DNA of 35,071 nt from a virus. A model generated the notes under the pieces. That model made no database searches. It was not told the origin of the DNA and saw only the letters and a program-made list of their open reading frames with translations. The position numbers and the translations under genes are program-made. Below, piece by piece: positions 26,971-32,198 of this stretch. Every line of letters begins with the position of its first letter. The stretch's first letter is position 1. The DNA is taken from IMG/VR virus record IMGVR_UViG_3300042289_000042, positions 1-35,071 of that record, one strand, 5' to 3'.

Positions 26971-27251
26971 GCCTTCCCTTCTTTCACGAGCTGCGCGATC
27001 GTCCGAGCCATCCCTTCGAGATGCGCCAGCCGGACATAGTCTCTGTCGAGATCCGTATGGGATCGTCGGTCGATAGCATCATGGCATGCGCTACACGCCC
27101 ATGAGGCAATCAGATCCGGCGACTTGACCGACATCCCTGACACACCCGCCAAACGAACGTGCGCAAGCACTACGGTCTCTGAATTGTGGTTGCATACCTC
27201 GGGCAGGCGCACCATGCAGCCACGCCCACGCGCCTCCTGACGCAGGTTCAT
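26967..27251 (-). CDS. YbcO-type (DUF1364) nuclease
   Basis: This 94-residue protein matches the DUF1364/YbcO family of HNH-like nucleases from lambdoid recombination regions. Hallmarks are ARGRGC (Cys12), LPEVCNHN (Cys20, His22), VLAH (His31), KSPDL and the end of the metal site CSACHDAID (Cys53, Cys56, His57). E. coli YbcO cuts structured or single-stranded DNA in vitro. The start is the ATG overlapping the upstream TGA (ATGA); a longer reading to 27434 would merely read through the preceding gene. It lies with NinB and an annealing protein, so it probably processes recombination or replication intermediates. Confidence 0.85.
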   Translation of the reverse strand: MNLRQEARGRGCMVRLPEVCNHNSETVVLAHVRLAGVSGMSVKSPDLIASWACSACHDAIDRRSHTDLDRDYVRLAHLEGMARTIAQLVKEGKA

Positions 27252-27703
27252 AAGCCTTCCAGCGCAGACTGCGGAACGAAGTACGCTCCGGGCCTGCCGT
27301 TCGGGTCGCGCCAATATGCCGGGTTCGTACCGGCGTATCCTTCGATCTGGCCGCGCACCATGTACTTGCCGTTCTTGCCAGTGATCAGAACGTAGCGGCA
27401 GTCGAGCTTGTCTTCTTTGCGCAGGATCAGACACCCGTCGTCGTACTCTGTTGTGCGAACGTGGTACGGGCCGATGTCTGCTTCTTTGTAGTTGTTGATC
27501 GGTAGACCGGCGTATAGGTTCAACGCCTTTGCCAGCGCCATCTCACCGAGTGCGCCTTCGATGTCGATATTCCAGCTATTGATCACTCCGGTCGTATTGC
27601 TGAGGTTGCGCCTCATGCTGTCGATGCGACGGGCAAGACCCACGAGTCCAGCCTGATACATCTCCATCGAAGTCAAATCGACTGGAATATCCTTCTTAGC
27701 CAT
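27248..27703 (-). CDS. Uncharacterised phage protein, possible PD-(D/E)XK fold
   Basis: This 151-residue protein starts at ATG 27703 after AGAGGTG, inside the last codons of ninB. The central part has the order GALGEMALAKALNL (helix with Glu), KEADIGPYHVRTTE (strand with Asp), then LILRKEDKLDCRYVLITG and a VRGQIEGY strand. That arrangement resembles restriction-endonuclease-like folds, but the catalytic Lys is not clear. I therefore give the fold only as a possibility. Similar proteins occur uncharacterised in many phages. The neighbours (NinB, YbcO) support a DNA-processing role. Confidence 0.78.
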   Translation of the reverse strand: MAKKDIPVDLTSMEMYQAGLVGLARRIDSMRRNLSNTTGVINSWNIDIEGALGEMALAKALNLYAGLPINNYKEADIGPYHVRTTEYDDGCLILRKEDKLDCRYVLITGKNGKYMVRGQIEGYAGTNPAYWRDPNGRPGAYFVPQSALEGL

Positions 27704-28100
27704 ATTGCACCTCTGGGATGACGATCCCTAATTCAGCACACCGGACTTCGATGTGTTGTAGAAAATCAGTGAACTCTTGCTTGGTCAGCTTCGACGACCG
27801 CCGCAGTGGTCGATGCTTTTTCTTCCCGAAGATCTCGACAACTTCCCAACCGAAGTGGTCCCCGAGCATGTACTCGTGCAGATCCTCCTTCGTGTAGCCG
27901 CGCAGGGCTTCGCCACCCTGCTCCAAGATCCACGGATAGACCACCCCGAACAGATACCGGCACTGTTGGTTCGAGCGTCTAGGCTTGAATGCCTTGATCG
28001 TTATCTCCCAGCTCACCTCGGGGCTGAGGTCACGGACCAAGACCGAGACCGCTTTCGCGATCTGGTCTGGCTGTGTTCCTTTTGGGAATATCCGTTGCAT
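27696..28100 (-). CDS. ninB: NinB recombination protein
   Basis: The 134-residue protein starts at the ATG at 28100, one base into the stop of the SSB-like gene (TAATG). Family marks are the N-terminal SWEITIKAFKPRRSNQQCRY, the GYTKEDLHEYMLGDHFG segment near residue 69, and RPLRRSSKLTKQEFTDFLQH near 100. Lambda NinB (Orf) assists the recombination mediator step by acting with single-strand binding and annealing proteins. Here its two neighbours encode just such partners. The reading that extends to 28235 is a run-through of the upstream gene. Confidence 0.9.
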   Translation of the reverse strand: MQRIFPKGTQPDQIAKAVSVLVRDLSPEVSWEITIKAFKPRRSNQQCRYLFGVVYPWILEQGGEALRGYTKEDLHEYMLGDHFGWEVVEIFGKKKHRPLRRSSKLTKQEFTDFLQHIEVRCAELGIVIPEVQYG

Positions 28101-28354
28101 TAGAACGGCGGCAGGTCGTCGTCGACAAAGTCTTCGACCGGGATCTGAACCGGCGGCGACTTCTTCGACTGGCCATCCTTCGGCTCGACCGAGAGTGACA
28201 TGTAGTTCATGCCGCCCTTGCTTTTCTTGATCCATGCCGAGAGTCGGTACTCAACGCCGTCGACGTTTAGATCGCCGCGGTAGTCGGGCCGCTTGTCATT
28301 CCCGCCCTTGTCGTTTTTGAACAAGGCTCCCTTGTTGGTATTGTCGTAGCTCAT
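28100..28354 (-). CDS. SSB-like small protein with acidic C-terminal tail
   Basis: The 84-residue product has a beta-rich core (YRGDLNVDGVEYRLSAWIKK, YMSLSVEPKD) that resembles DUF736-like phage proteins. Its C-terminus, VDDDLPPF, mimics the acidic protein-interaction tail of bacterial SSB (DDDIPF). This and its place between a Sak3-type annealase and NinB suggest that it binds single-stranded DNA or recruits partners. That function is inferred. It overlaps the upstream gene by ATGA and the downstream one by one base. Confidence 0.8.
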   Translation of the reverse strand: MSYDNTNKGALFKNDKGGNDKRPDYRGDLNVDGVEYRLSAWIKKSKGGMNYMSLSVEPKDGQSKKSPPVQIPVEDFVDDDLPPF

Positions 28355-28980
28355 TTGGCCTCCTTCGCCATTTTCAAATACGCCTTAATCGCACTACGCT
28401 CTTTCGGCGTCATCGAATCAGCAACCGCGATGTACATGTCATGGTCGCTGTTGATCTCCTTGTGAACTTCCAGCACCGCCTGCGCGATGACGTTCTCCTC
28501 CGCGTCGAGATCGAACGCACCGCGGAACCGGCGCACGAACTCGTCTCGAACAGTCTCATCGAATTGCTTACCAAGATCCCCGCGGGGATCGACTGTCAGT
28601 GGCTCCACATTTCCCTCCGGGGTGTCTTCACCCGAGTACACATACAAACCGAGGCCAAACAATGCGATGCACTTCACGAGGCATCGAACAATGGCGGTAT
28701 TGATCGCGAATGCATCCGGGTTCTTGATCGCCTGATTGCGATGGTTCATGACCGGCAACACGCAAGTCTTGCTGTGATCCTTAATCGTCACGCGAACCTT
28801 CACGAGCGCAGACTGGTCAGGCAGGAAACACACCGGCATGCCGTTGTATTCGACCGCCTCCCACGTCGCGCTCGGGTCCAGCTTCAACACCTCGGACCAT
28901 GCCCACGCCCAGCTCAGATAGCTGAGGCCGTTCTTCTTTTCGAGGTGTTCATTGACGTTTATCTTGAGCAACTCACTCAT
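28351..28980 (-). CDS. Sak3-type single-strand annealing protein (DUF1071)
   Basis: The 209-residue protein shows the DUF1071 signature: VNEHLEKKNGLSYLSWAWAW at residues 9-28, then TCVLPVMNHRNQAI near 72 and DAFAINTAIVRCLVKCIALF near 89, followed by GLGLYVYSGED. Members of this group (Sak3) are phage recombinases that anneal complementary strands. The C-terminal 90 residues are helical and less conserved. The ATG at 28980 overlaps the stop of the small upstream gene (ATGA). Together with the SSB-like protein, NinB and YbcO it forms a phage-encoded recombination set; no exonuclease partner is visible. Confidence 0.87.
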   Translation of the reverse strand: MSELLKINVNEHLEKKNGLSYLSWAWAWSEVLKLDPSATWEAVEYNGMPVCFLPDQSALVKVRVTIKDHSKTCVLPVMNHRNQAIKNPDAFAINTAIVRCLVKCIALFGLGLYVYSGEDTPEGNVEPLTVDPRGDLGKQFDETVRDEFVRRFRGAFDLDAEENVIAQAVLEVHKEINSDHDMYIAVADSMTPKERSAIKAYLKMAKEAK

Positions 28981-29144
28981 TGCAAACTCCTGTAGATCTT
29001 CTGTAGTTCGTCTTCAATCGTCGCCTTCAACTCTGCGAGGGCTTGATCACACTTGATGATCCGCTCCTCTTCTTCTTGCTGTTGCATCTCTTCGTCCTGC
29101 TGATGCCACCAGCTATCGTCGTCGTTCCACGGGTTATCTTGCAT
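28977..29144 (-). CDS. Short Gln/Glu-rich protein
   Basis: This 55-residue gene has a strong ribosome-binding site (GAGGAGGT, 8-9 bases before ATG 29144). The product opens with Trp/Asp-rich residues (NPWNDDDSWWHQQDEE) and continues as one probable coiled-coil helix rich in Gln, Glu and Lys, ending IYRSLQ. The stop overlaps the annealase ATG by ATGA. No family is recognised. The coupling suggests a co-factor for or regulator of the recombination genes, but this is only positional. Confidence 0.75.
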   Translation of the reverse strand: MQDNPWNDDDSWWHQQDEEMQQQEEEERIIKCDQALAELKATIEDELQKIYRSLQ

Positions 29145-29256
29145 GGCTTGCTACCTCCTCAGCTCGTGAGCATCCGCCGTCGCCGCACGGGTCCATCGCC
29201 GCGGCTAGCAAGAACAGAACGATCAGAGCAATAAACTGCGGCCAAGGAGATTTCAT
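29134..29256 (-). CDS. Membrane microprotein (40 aa)
   Basis: The ATG at 29256 overlaps the upstream TGA (ATGA) and the TAA lies 11 bases inside the next gene. One hydrophobic segment (FIALIVLFLLAAAM, residues 8-21) should span the membrane. A short tail with two Cys residues follows (CGDGGC). It lacks a proper lipobox. No homologue is recognised. It is an early-operon protein, so interference with a host membrane process is conceivable but unproven. Confidence 0.6.
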   Translation of the reverse strand: MKSPWPQFIALIVLFLLAAAMDPCGDGGCSRAEEVASHAR

Positions 29257-29438
29257 CGCTCTTCTCCCGCCATGTTCTGGACGCCTTTGACGTATCCCTC
29301 AGACTTGCCGAGAGCGTATGCGTATTCAAGCGTACTCTTGATCAGGGCGTTGAGTGACGGGTTGTCAACGAACTGTGAAAGCTCCTTGACGATGTTGTCG
29401 AGTTCGCTCTGGTAAGCGCGAATGTTGTCGTTGTTCAT
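29253..29438 (-). CDS. Small helical protein of the early operon
   Basis: The 61-residue protein begins at ATG 29438, overlapping the upstream stop (ATGA). The sequence is helical and acidic at the start (YQSELDNIVKELSQFVDNPS) with Gly/Lys at the end (LGKSEGYVKGVQN). A longer reading to 29630 would go through the upstream gene in another frame and is rejected. No family recognised. Confidence 0.72.
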   Translation of the reverse strand: MNNDNIRAYQSELDNIVKELSQFVDNPSLNALIKSTLEYAYALGKSEGYVKGVQNMAGEER

Positions 29439-29755
29439 GCGGCCTCCGCAAATTTGGCTTGGGCTAAAGTGGCACAGATACGAAAGAACTTGACCTGATA
29501 GCACTCGTCTTTCTGCTCGGCCAACCACTCGATACAGGCATCGAGGCTGTCCGGATCTTGTGTGTACAGCTTGACTTCGCAGCCGACGCAGGACAGGTCC
29601 ATCGCCGGATGAAGACCGCACTCGCTGCACATGTGAGCGAAGTTCTCACAGCGATCGCAGTACATGCCGAACTCTTCGTCACCGTGATGGTTGAATCCGT
29701 AGCCTTCGTTGAAGACTTGCATCGATTCGCAGTGGTTGCAGTAGTGCTTCTTCAT
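29435..29755 (-). CDS. Multi-CxxC zinc-binding-like protein, first gene after promoter B
   Basis: The 106-residue protein has four CxxC pairs (Cys6/9, 33/36, 43/46, 56/59) with His residues between them, enough for two zinc knuckles in the first 60 residues. The last 45 residues are an Ala/Glu-rich helical part. The ATG follows AGGAGAC, and a promoter-operator lies 20-55 bases upstream. This makes it the first product of a seven- to ten-gene leftward transcript that leads into the recombination genes. A regulatory or nucleic-acid-binding role is possible; no named family is recognised. Confidence 0.78.
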   Translation of the reverse strand: MKKHYCNHCESMQVFNEGYGFNHHGDEEFGMYCDRCENFAHMCSECGLHPAMDLSCVGCEVKLYTQDPDSLDACIEWLAEQKDECYQVKFFRICATLAQAKFAEAA

Positions 29756-29774
29756 GTCCGTCTCCTGTGTCGTT

Positions 29775-29810
29775 ATGTGTGTATCGTAACCGAGGTTAAT
29801 TATAAGTCAA
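29775..29810 (-). promoter_or_regulatory. Leftward promoter B with embedded operator
   Basis: Read leftward: TTGACT (-35, 29810-29805), 16 bases, then TACGAT (-10, 29788-29783). The spacer holds the 12-base palindrome TAACC-GA-GGTTA (29787-29798), which overlaps the -10 by two bases. The same 36-base layout recurs at 30232-30267 with 29 of 36 bases identical. A repressor bound here would block RNA polymerase. It drives the 29755 gene and the recombination operon; the -35 overlaps the end of the upstream gene. Confidence 0.75.
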
Positions 29811-29994
29811 CAACTTCTTCGCTACTAATCCAATCATTTATTTGGAGTGGGCAAAACCCGTTGCGCTGGTTGAAGCCGCGGGTGGTGCTAGCGAGGTGAG
29901 CCATTATCTTCCCGTCTTCCCGAACCCGGCCAAGCGACAAGACGCGCCATGTATCGCCGTCATGCTTGATGATGTCGTCGAGCTTGATGTTCAT
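29800..29994 (-). CDS. Small early protein of unknown function
   Basis: The 64-residue product has an ATG at 29994 after AGGAGAT with 5-base spacing. The sequence looks like a compact beta-rich domain (IIKHDGDTWRVLSLGRVRED) with an acidic end (ISSEEVVDL). No family recognised. It lies between the two leftward promoters and is transcribed from the upstream one, behind a strong hairpin at 30013-30035 that could attenuate it. The last codons coincide with the -35 of promoter B. Confidence 0.7.
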   Translation of the reverse strand: MNIKLDDIIKHDGDTWRVLSLGRVREDGKIMAHLASTTRGFNQRNGFCPLQINDWISSEEVVDL

Positions 29995-30012
29995 CGCGGA
30001 TCTCCTGTGGAA

Positions 30013-30035
30013 GGGGCGGCTTATGCCGCCGCCCC
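30013..30035 (-). terminator. GC-rich hairpin between two early genes
   Basis: Perfect 8-bp arms GGGGCGGC (30013-30020) and GCCGCCCC (30028-30035) around a 7-base loop. Leftward it is followed by TTCC only, rightward by TCTTTAAA. It is a possible partial terminator or attenuator after the first leftward gene, or the rightward end of some antisense transcript. Confidence 0.5.
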
Positions 30036-30054
30036 TCTTTAAATGTGCTGTCTT

Positions 30055-30195
30055 TTATCCAACCATGTTTACGCTTCTGACGGCGTAACCCATGCGTTCA
30101 ACTATCTTTGCAGCTTGACTTCTGTTTCTTGCCTCAACAGAAATGAACGCGATATGTCCCTGCTCATTTTTAATTTCGACGTCATATGAGTGCAT
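30055..30195 (-). CDS. Microprotein, first gene from promoter A
   Basis: The 46-residue protein starts at ATG 30195 after AGGAGAT with 6-base spacing. It folds plausibly as strand-strand-helix-strand (YDVEIKNEQGHIAFISVEAR, SQAAKIVERMGYAVRSVNMV), like other tiny phage domains with a helix packed on a sheet. An upstream ATG at 30249 lies within the promoter and is rejected. It is the first leftward product, so probably expressed earliest. No function is recognised. Confidence 0.72.
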   Translation of the reverse strand: MHSYDVEIKNEQGHIAFISVEARNRSQAAKIVERMGYAVRSVNMVG

Positions 30196-30231
30196 TGTCG
30201 TATCTCCTGTTCGGGCTGCACCGTGCCGCCC

Positions 30232-30267
30232 ATGTGTGTACCTTAACACAGGTTAAGTAACAGTCAA
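30232..30267 (-). promoter_or_regulatory. Leftward promoter A with embedded operator
   Basis: Read leftward: TTGACT (30267-30262), a 16-base spacer, then TAAGGT (30245-30240). The operator (30244-30255) is TAACC-TG-TGTTA leftward, one mismatch from a perfect palindrome. It has the same layout as promoter B at 29775-29810, including the TACACACAT just after the -10. It should start the transcript for the 30195 and 29994 genes. Confidence 0.75.
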
Positions 30268-30329
30268 CACCCTCACCCAGAAAATAGGTACGCACGGTGC
30301 TATGCATTTTCCGCGTGTACTTTCTATTG

Positions 30330-30341
30330 TAACCTAGGTTA
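30330..30341. promoter_or_regulatory. Third operator, upstream of the repressor gene
   Basis: TAACC-TA-GGTTA is a perfect 12-base palindrome of the same family as those in promoters A and B. It ends 13 bases before the repressor ATG. Rightward, TATTGT (30325-30330) is a weak -10 next to it; leftward, TACAAT overlaps it. No good -35 was found for either, so the direction of the promoter is unsettled. It is most likely an autoregulatory site. Confidence 0.7.
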
Positions 30342-30354
30342 AGATCCGCATCGT

Positions 30355-30600
30355 ATGGACATCAATATCATTCTGTCGGTCTTCCAAGGCCGCAAAAAGG
30401 ATGTCGCGGATGCGTTCGGTGTTTCGGCCCCGGCAGTCTCGCGATGGGTTCGCCGCGGTGTTGTTCCACCTGCTCAGGTGATGCGACTACAGCTCGGCTT
30501 TGTAAAGCTTCCAGCAGGCTTTGACGCTCGTCAGGTACGCAAACTGATGCAGCAGCAGGTCTTGGAGAAGAAACGCTCTAATGGCACGAGAGGGCGCTAA
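30355..30600 (+). CDS. Cro/YdaS-like helix-turn-helix repressor
   Basis: This 81-residue DNA-binding protein has a clear helix-turn-helix at about residues 10-35 (GRKKDVADAFGVSAPAVSRW, then VRRGVVPPAQV). That pattern fits phage Cro and YdaS-type regulators. The C-terminus is basic (KKRSNGTRGR). It starts 13 bases after a palindromic operator and lacks an obvious ribosome-binding site, so its leader is short. It is the only transcription regulator visible in the window, placed where the leftward and rightward operons diverge. The matching operators in two leftward promoters suggest it represses those and itself. A CI-type partner is not seen. Confidence 0.85.
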   Translation: MDINIILSVFQGRKKDVADAFGVSAPAVSRWVRRGVVPPAQVMRLQLGFVKLPAGFDARQVRKLMQQQVLEKKRSNGTRGR

Positions 30601-30609
30601 AACGACAAA

Positions 30610-30624
30610 CCCCCTGAACGGGGG
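30610..30624 (+). terminator. Small hairpin after the repressor gene
   Basis: CCCCC (30610-30614), loop TGAAC, GGGGG (30620-30624), then CTTGCG, so the T tract is poor. It may give partial termination after the repressor gene. Confidence 0.4.
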
Positions 30625-30701
30625 CTTGCGTCCTGCAAACAGGGCAGGTAGGCTCTCGGTGGGGATAGAGAGTGGTGATAGGGTAGTCTGGTGTACTACT
30701 C

Positions 30702-30896
30702 ATGTCAAACACTCTTTTCCCCTCGGCAATTCTGGTCGGGGAAACCACGCGCAGAATCAGCTTAAATCCAGACCGGGGCAGCGGGACTCTGGACGCGCAG
30801 CACATTGTGAGGAAGCGCGAACCGCAACGGGAAACCGTAAAAGTCGCTCACAGCAGGATGGCTCCGACAGTCATATCTCTGCGTGATTGGGACTAG
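30702..30896 (+). CDS. Doubtful small Arg-rich protein
   Basis: The 64-residue frame has an ATG but no clear ribosome-binding site. It is Arg-rich in the middle (KREPQRETVKVAHSRM) and ends ISLRDWD. Codon usage looks less regular than in the flanking genes. In lambdoid phages a small gene often follows cro, which is the only support. It may be non-coding. Confidence 0.35.
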   Translation: MSNTLFPSAILVGETTRRISLNPDRGSGTLDAQHIVRKREPQRETVKVAHSRMAPTVISLRDWD

Positions 30897-30957
30897 GCGT
30901 TATTCCGTCTCAACCACGCAGAATTCACCAACAGTCATAACAGTCTAGGAGATAACA

Positions 30958-31497
30958 ATGGAGATACAGGGATTAGATCAGGATGCTTGGGATCGATGGG
31001 TAGCCTACCGGAAGGCGATACGGAAACCCTTGAAGGAAGTCTCGCTGCATGCTGCCGCGCTGAAGCTTGCCAAGTACGGTGCTGATCAGGCCGAGGTCGT
31101 CAATCAATCCATCAGCAACCAGTGGCAAGGACTCTTCGAGTTACGCAAAGGCAAACTGCAACCGGGTGAGAAACCCGAAAAGACTGACAAGCAGAAGGCC
31201 GCTGACGAGGCTCGGTTCGAGCATCAGATGAACGACAACATCCGCATGTGGGAAGAGATCGTCGAGACCACGATCGGTCGACTGCGTCTTGCAGATGCGT
31301 ACCTTGCCAGACTGAACATGAACCGCGGCTCGATTGACTATTCCGAGAAGCGTGACTTTCTGAAGCATCACGTCGGAGATCTGATCCGCAAGTCAGAACC
31401 GAAGAAGGTTTACGGCGACATCCACATCGTCGGACTCGTTCGAGAACTGTTCGGCGACATCGGTGTTCGCAGACTCAAAGAGAGGGCGCTGGCGTGA
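30958..31497 (+). CDS. Replication-organizer-like protein (C-terminal-motif domain)
   Basis: The 179-residue product starts behind TAGGAGATAACA. Its first 60 residues (DAWDRWVAYRKAIRKPLKEV, then LAKYGADQAEVVNQSISNQW and QGLFELRK) match a helical motif that normally ends phage replication initiators or DnaT-like loaders. It recruits helicase or binds single strands there. Here it stands at the N-terminus, followed by a charged linker (PGEKPEKTDKQKAADE) and a helical domain of unknown type. No separate helicase gene is in view. A role in replication loading is therefore inferred. The stop overlaps the next gene by GTGA. Confidence 0.75.
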   Translation: MEIQGLDQDAWDRWVAYRKAIRKPLKEVSLHAAALKLAKYGADQAEVVNQSISNQWQGLFELRKGKLQPGEKPEKTDKQKAADEARFEHQMNDNIRMWEEIVETTIGRLRLADAYLARLNMNRGSIDYSEKRDFLKHHVGDLIRKSEPKKVYGDIHIVGLVRELFGDIGVRRLKERALA

Positions 31498-31712
31498 CTC
31501 GCGATGAACACGACAACATATTCCGCATGGCACATGAAGCCGGTTTGCGAATTGCGTATACAGAGGTTGCTCCGTGGCTAGTCCGTTATACAGCCCTCGT
31601 TGCCGCAGCCGAGCGTGAGGCGTGTGCTTTGATTGCCGAATCCTATGAGCCGCGCTGTGATATTTGCCCGAGCGGTGTGGCGACCGCCATCCGTGCGAGG
31701 GATAACACATGA
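31494..31712 (+). CDS. Small early phage protein of unknown function
   Basis: The 72-residue product starts at a GTG that overlaps the upstream TGA, after AGAGGG. Sequence order TRDEHDNIFRMAHEAGLRIA, a helix AALVAAAEREACALIAESYE, then CDICPSG and AIRARD. The AAAEREACA helix and AIRAR ending are common in uncharacterised phage proteins of early operons. A single CxxC may bind metal with other residues. No function is known. Confidence 0.75.
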   Translation: MTRDEHDNIFRMAHEAGLRIAYTEVAPWLVRYTALVAAAEREACALIAESYEPRCDICPSGVATAIRARDNT

Positions 31713-31936
31713 GCGACGCTATCAATCCGCTGCACTACAAGACCGGCGACATCGAGTGCATTGATGCGATTCAAGCGCAGTTATCACCAGCCGAGTGGCG
31801 CGGTTACCTTCGCGGTCAGATTGCTAAATACAACTGGCGACTCGGTCTAAAAGATTCAGCCGAACAGGATGCGAATAAGCTATTGTGGTATTCGATGATG
31901 CTGGCAGGGAAAGATCCCCGTGATACGAATCGATGA
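31709..31936 (+). CDS. DUF3310 family protein
   Basis: This 75-residue protein matches DUF3310, a small phage family: NPLHYKTGDIECIDAIQAQL, then WRGYLRGQIAKYNWRLGLKD and the final LLWYSMML. Some members have been described as nucleotide-kinase-like by fold, but a reaction has not been established here. The ATG overlaps the upstream TGA (ATGA). The RGYLRGxxxKYxWR core is well kept, so the protein is probably functional. It may act in early nucleotide or DNA metabolism. Confidence 0.85.
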   Translation: MSDAINPLHYKTGDIECIDAIQAQLSPAEWRGYLRGQIAKYNWRLGLKDSAEQDANKLLWYSMMLAGKDPRDTNR

Positions 31937-32198
31937 TAGTGATGCCGACCCGAAGGTCGAGTTTGCTGACCCGTATCGCAGGCTGTGGGCGTCGGTGATC
32001 TGGATTGCAGTTCGAGACATGAACAAGAAAGGGTCGCACCGAGCTGCTACTCACTGGATGTTCTCGCACCAGAAACACATCGGCAGCGTCAGGTGGATCT
32101 GTGACATGCTCGACATCGATTGCAACGCACTACAGCAGTTGGTGACGACACGCGAAGGCCGATCCAAAATCCTACGGAGTCGCAATGATCGAGATTAG
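31920..32198 (+). CDS. Uncharacterised protein beside RusA
   Basis: The 92-residue product begins at GTG 31920 inside the end of the DUF3310 gene (17-base overlap). No ATG is available before residue 34. The sequence PYRRLWASVIWIAVRDMNKK, then ATHWMFSHQKHIGSVRWICD and MLDIDCNALQQ has the order LWAxVxxxAxRD...WxFS...WxCDxxxxD seen in small proteins near replication or terminase genes of many phages. Their function is unknown. It overlaps rusA by 14 bases. Confidence 0.75.
   Translation: MIRIDDSDADPKVEFADPYRRLWASVIWIAVRDMNKKGSHRAATHWMFSHQKHIGSVRWICDMLDIDCNALQQLVTTREGRSKILRSRNDRD

Larger units (their letters stand above)
30601..30957. other. 357-base leader between repressor and replication gene
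   Basis: No confident gene here. It holds a CCCCC-TGAAC-GGGGG hairpin right after the repressor stop, purine-rich unremarkable sequence, and one weak rightward reading frame (30702-30896). The rightward early promoter is expected in it, but no convincing -35/-10 pair or copy of the TAACC-NN-GGTTA operator was found. An untranslated leader or origin-related sequence is possible. Confidence 0.5.

Noticed and set aside
26967-28235. Long N-terminal versions of the YbcO-type and NinB genes (starts at 27434 and 28235)
   Set aside because: The added residues read through the upstream gene in another frame and are Arg-rich; ATGs at 27251 and 28100 fit the family starts and the stop overlaps.
24635-30000. 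Diversity-generating retroelement as in BPP-1
   Set aside because: No reverse transcriptase-like frame with a YxDD motif and no template/variable repeat pair was found; the genes there are recombination and small early genes.
29253-30249. Extended starts at 29630 and 30249 for two small leftward genes
   Set aside because: The first runs through the upstream gene's frame, the second begins inside the promoter; ATGs at 29438 and 30195 have better coupling or ribosome-binding sites.
30581-30886. 101-residue rightward frame overlapping the repressor end
   Set aside because: Asn/Arg/Ser-rich, no ribosome-binding site, and no protein-like pattern.
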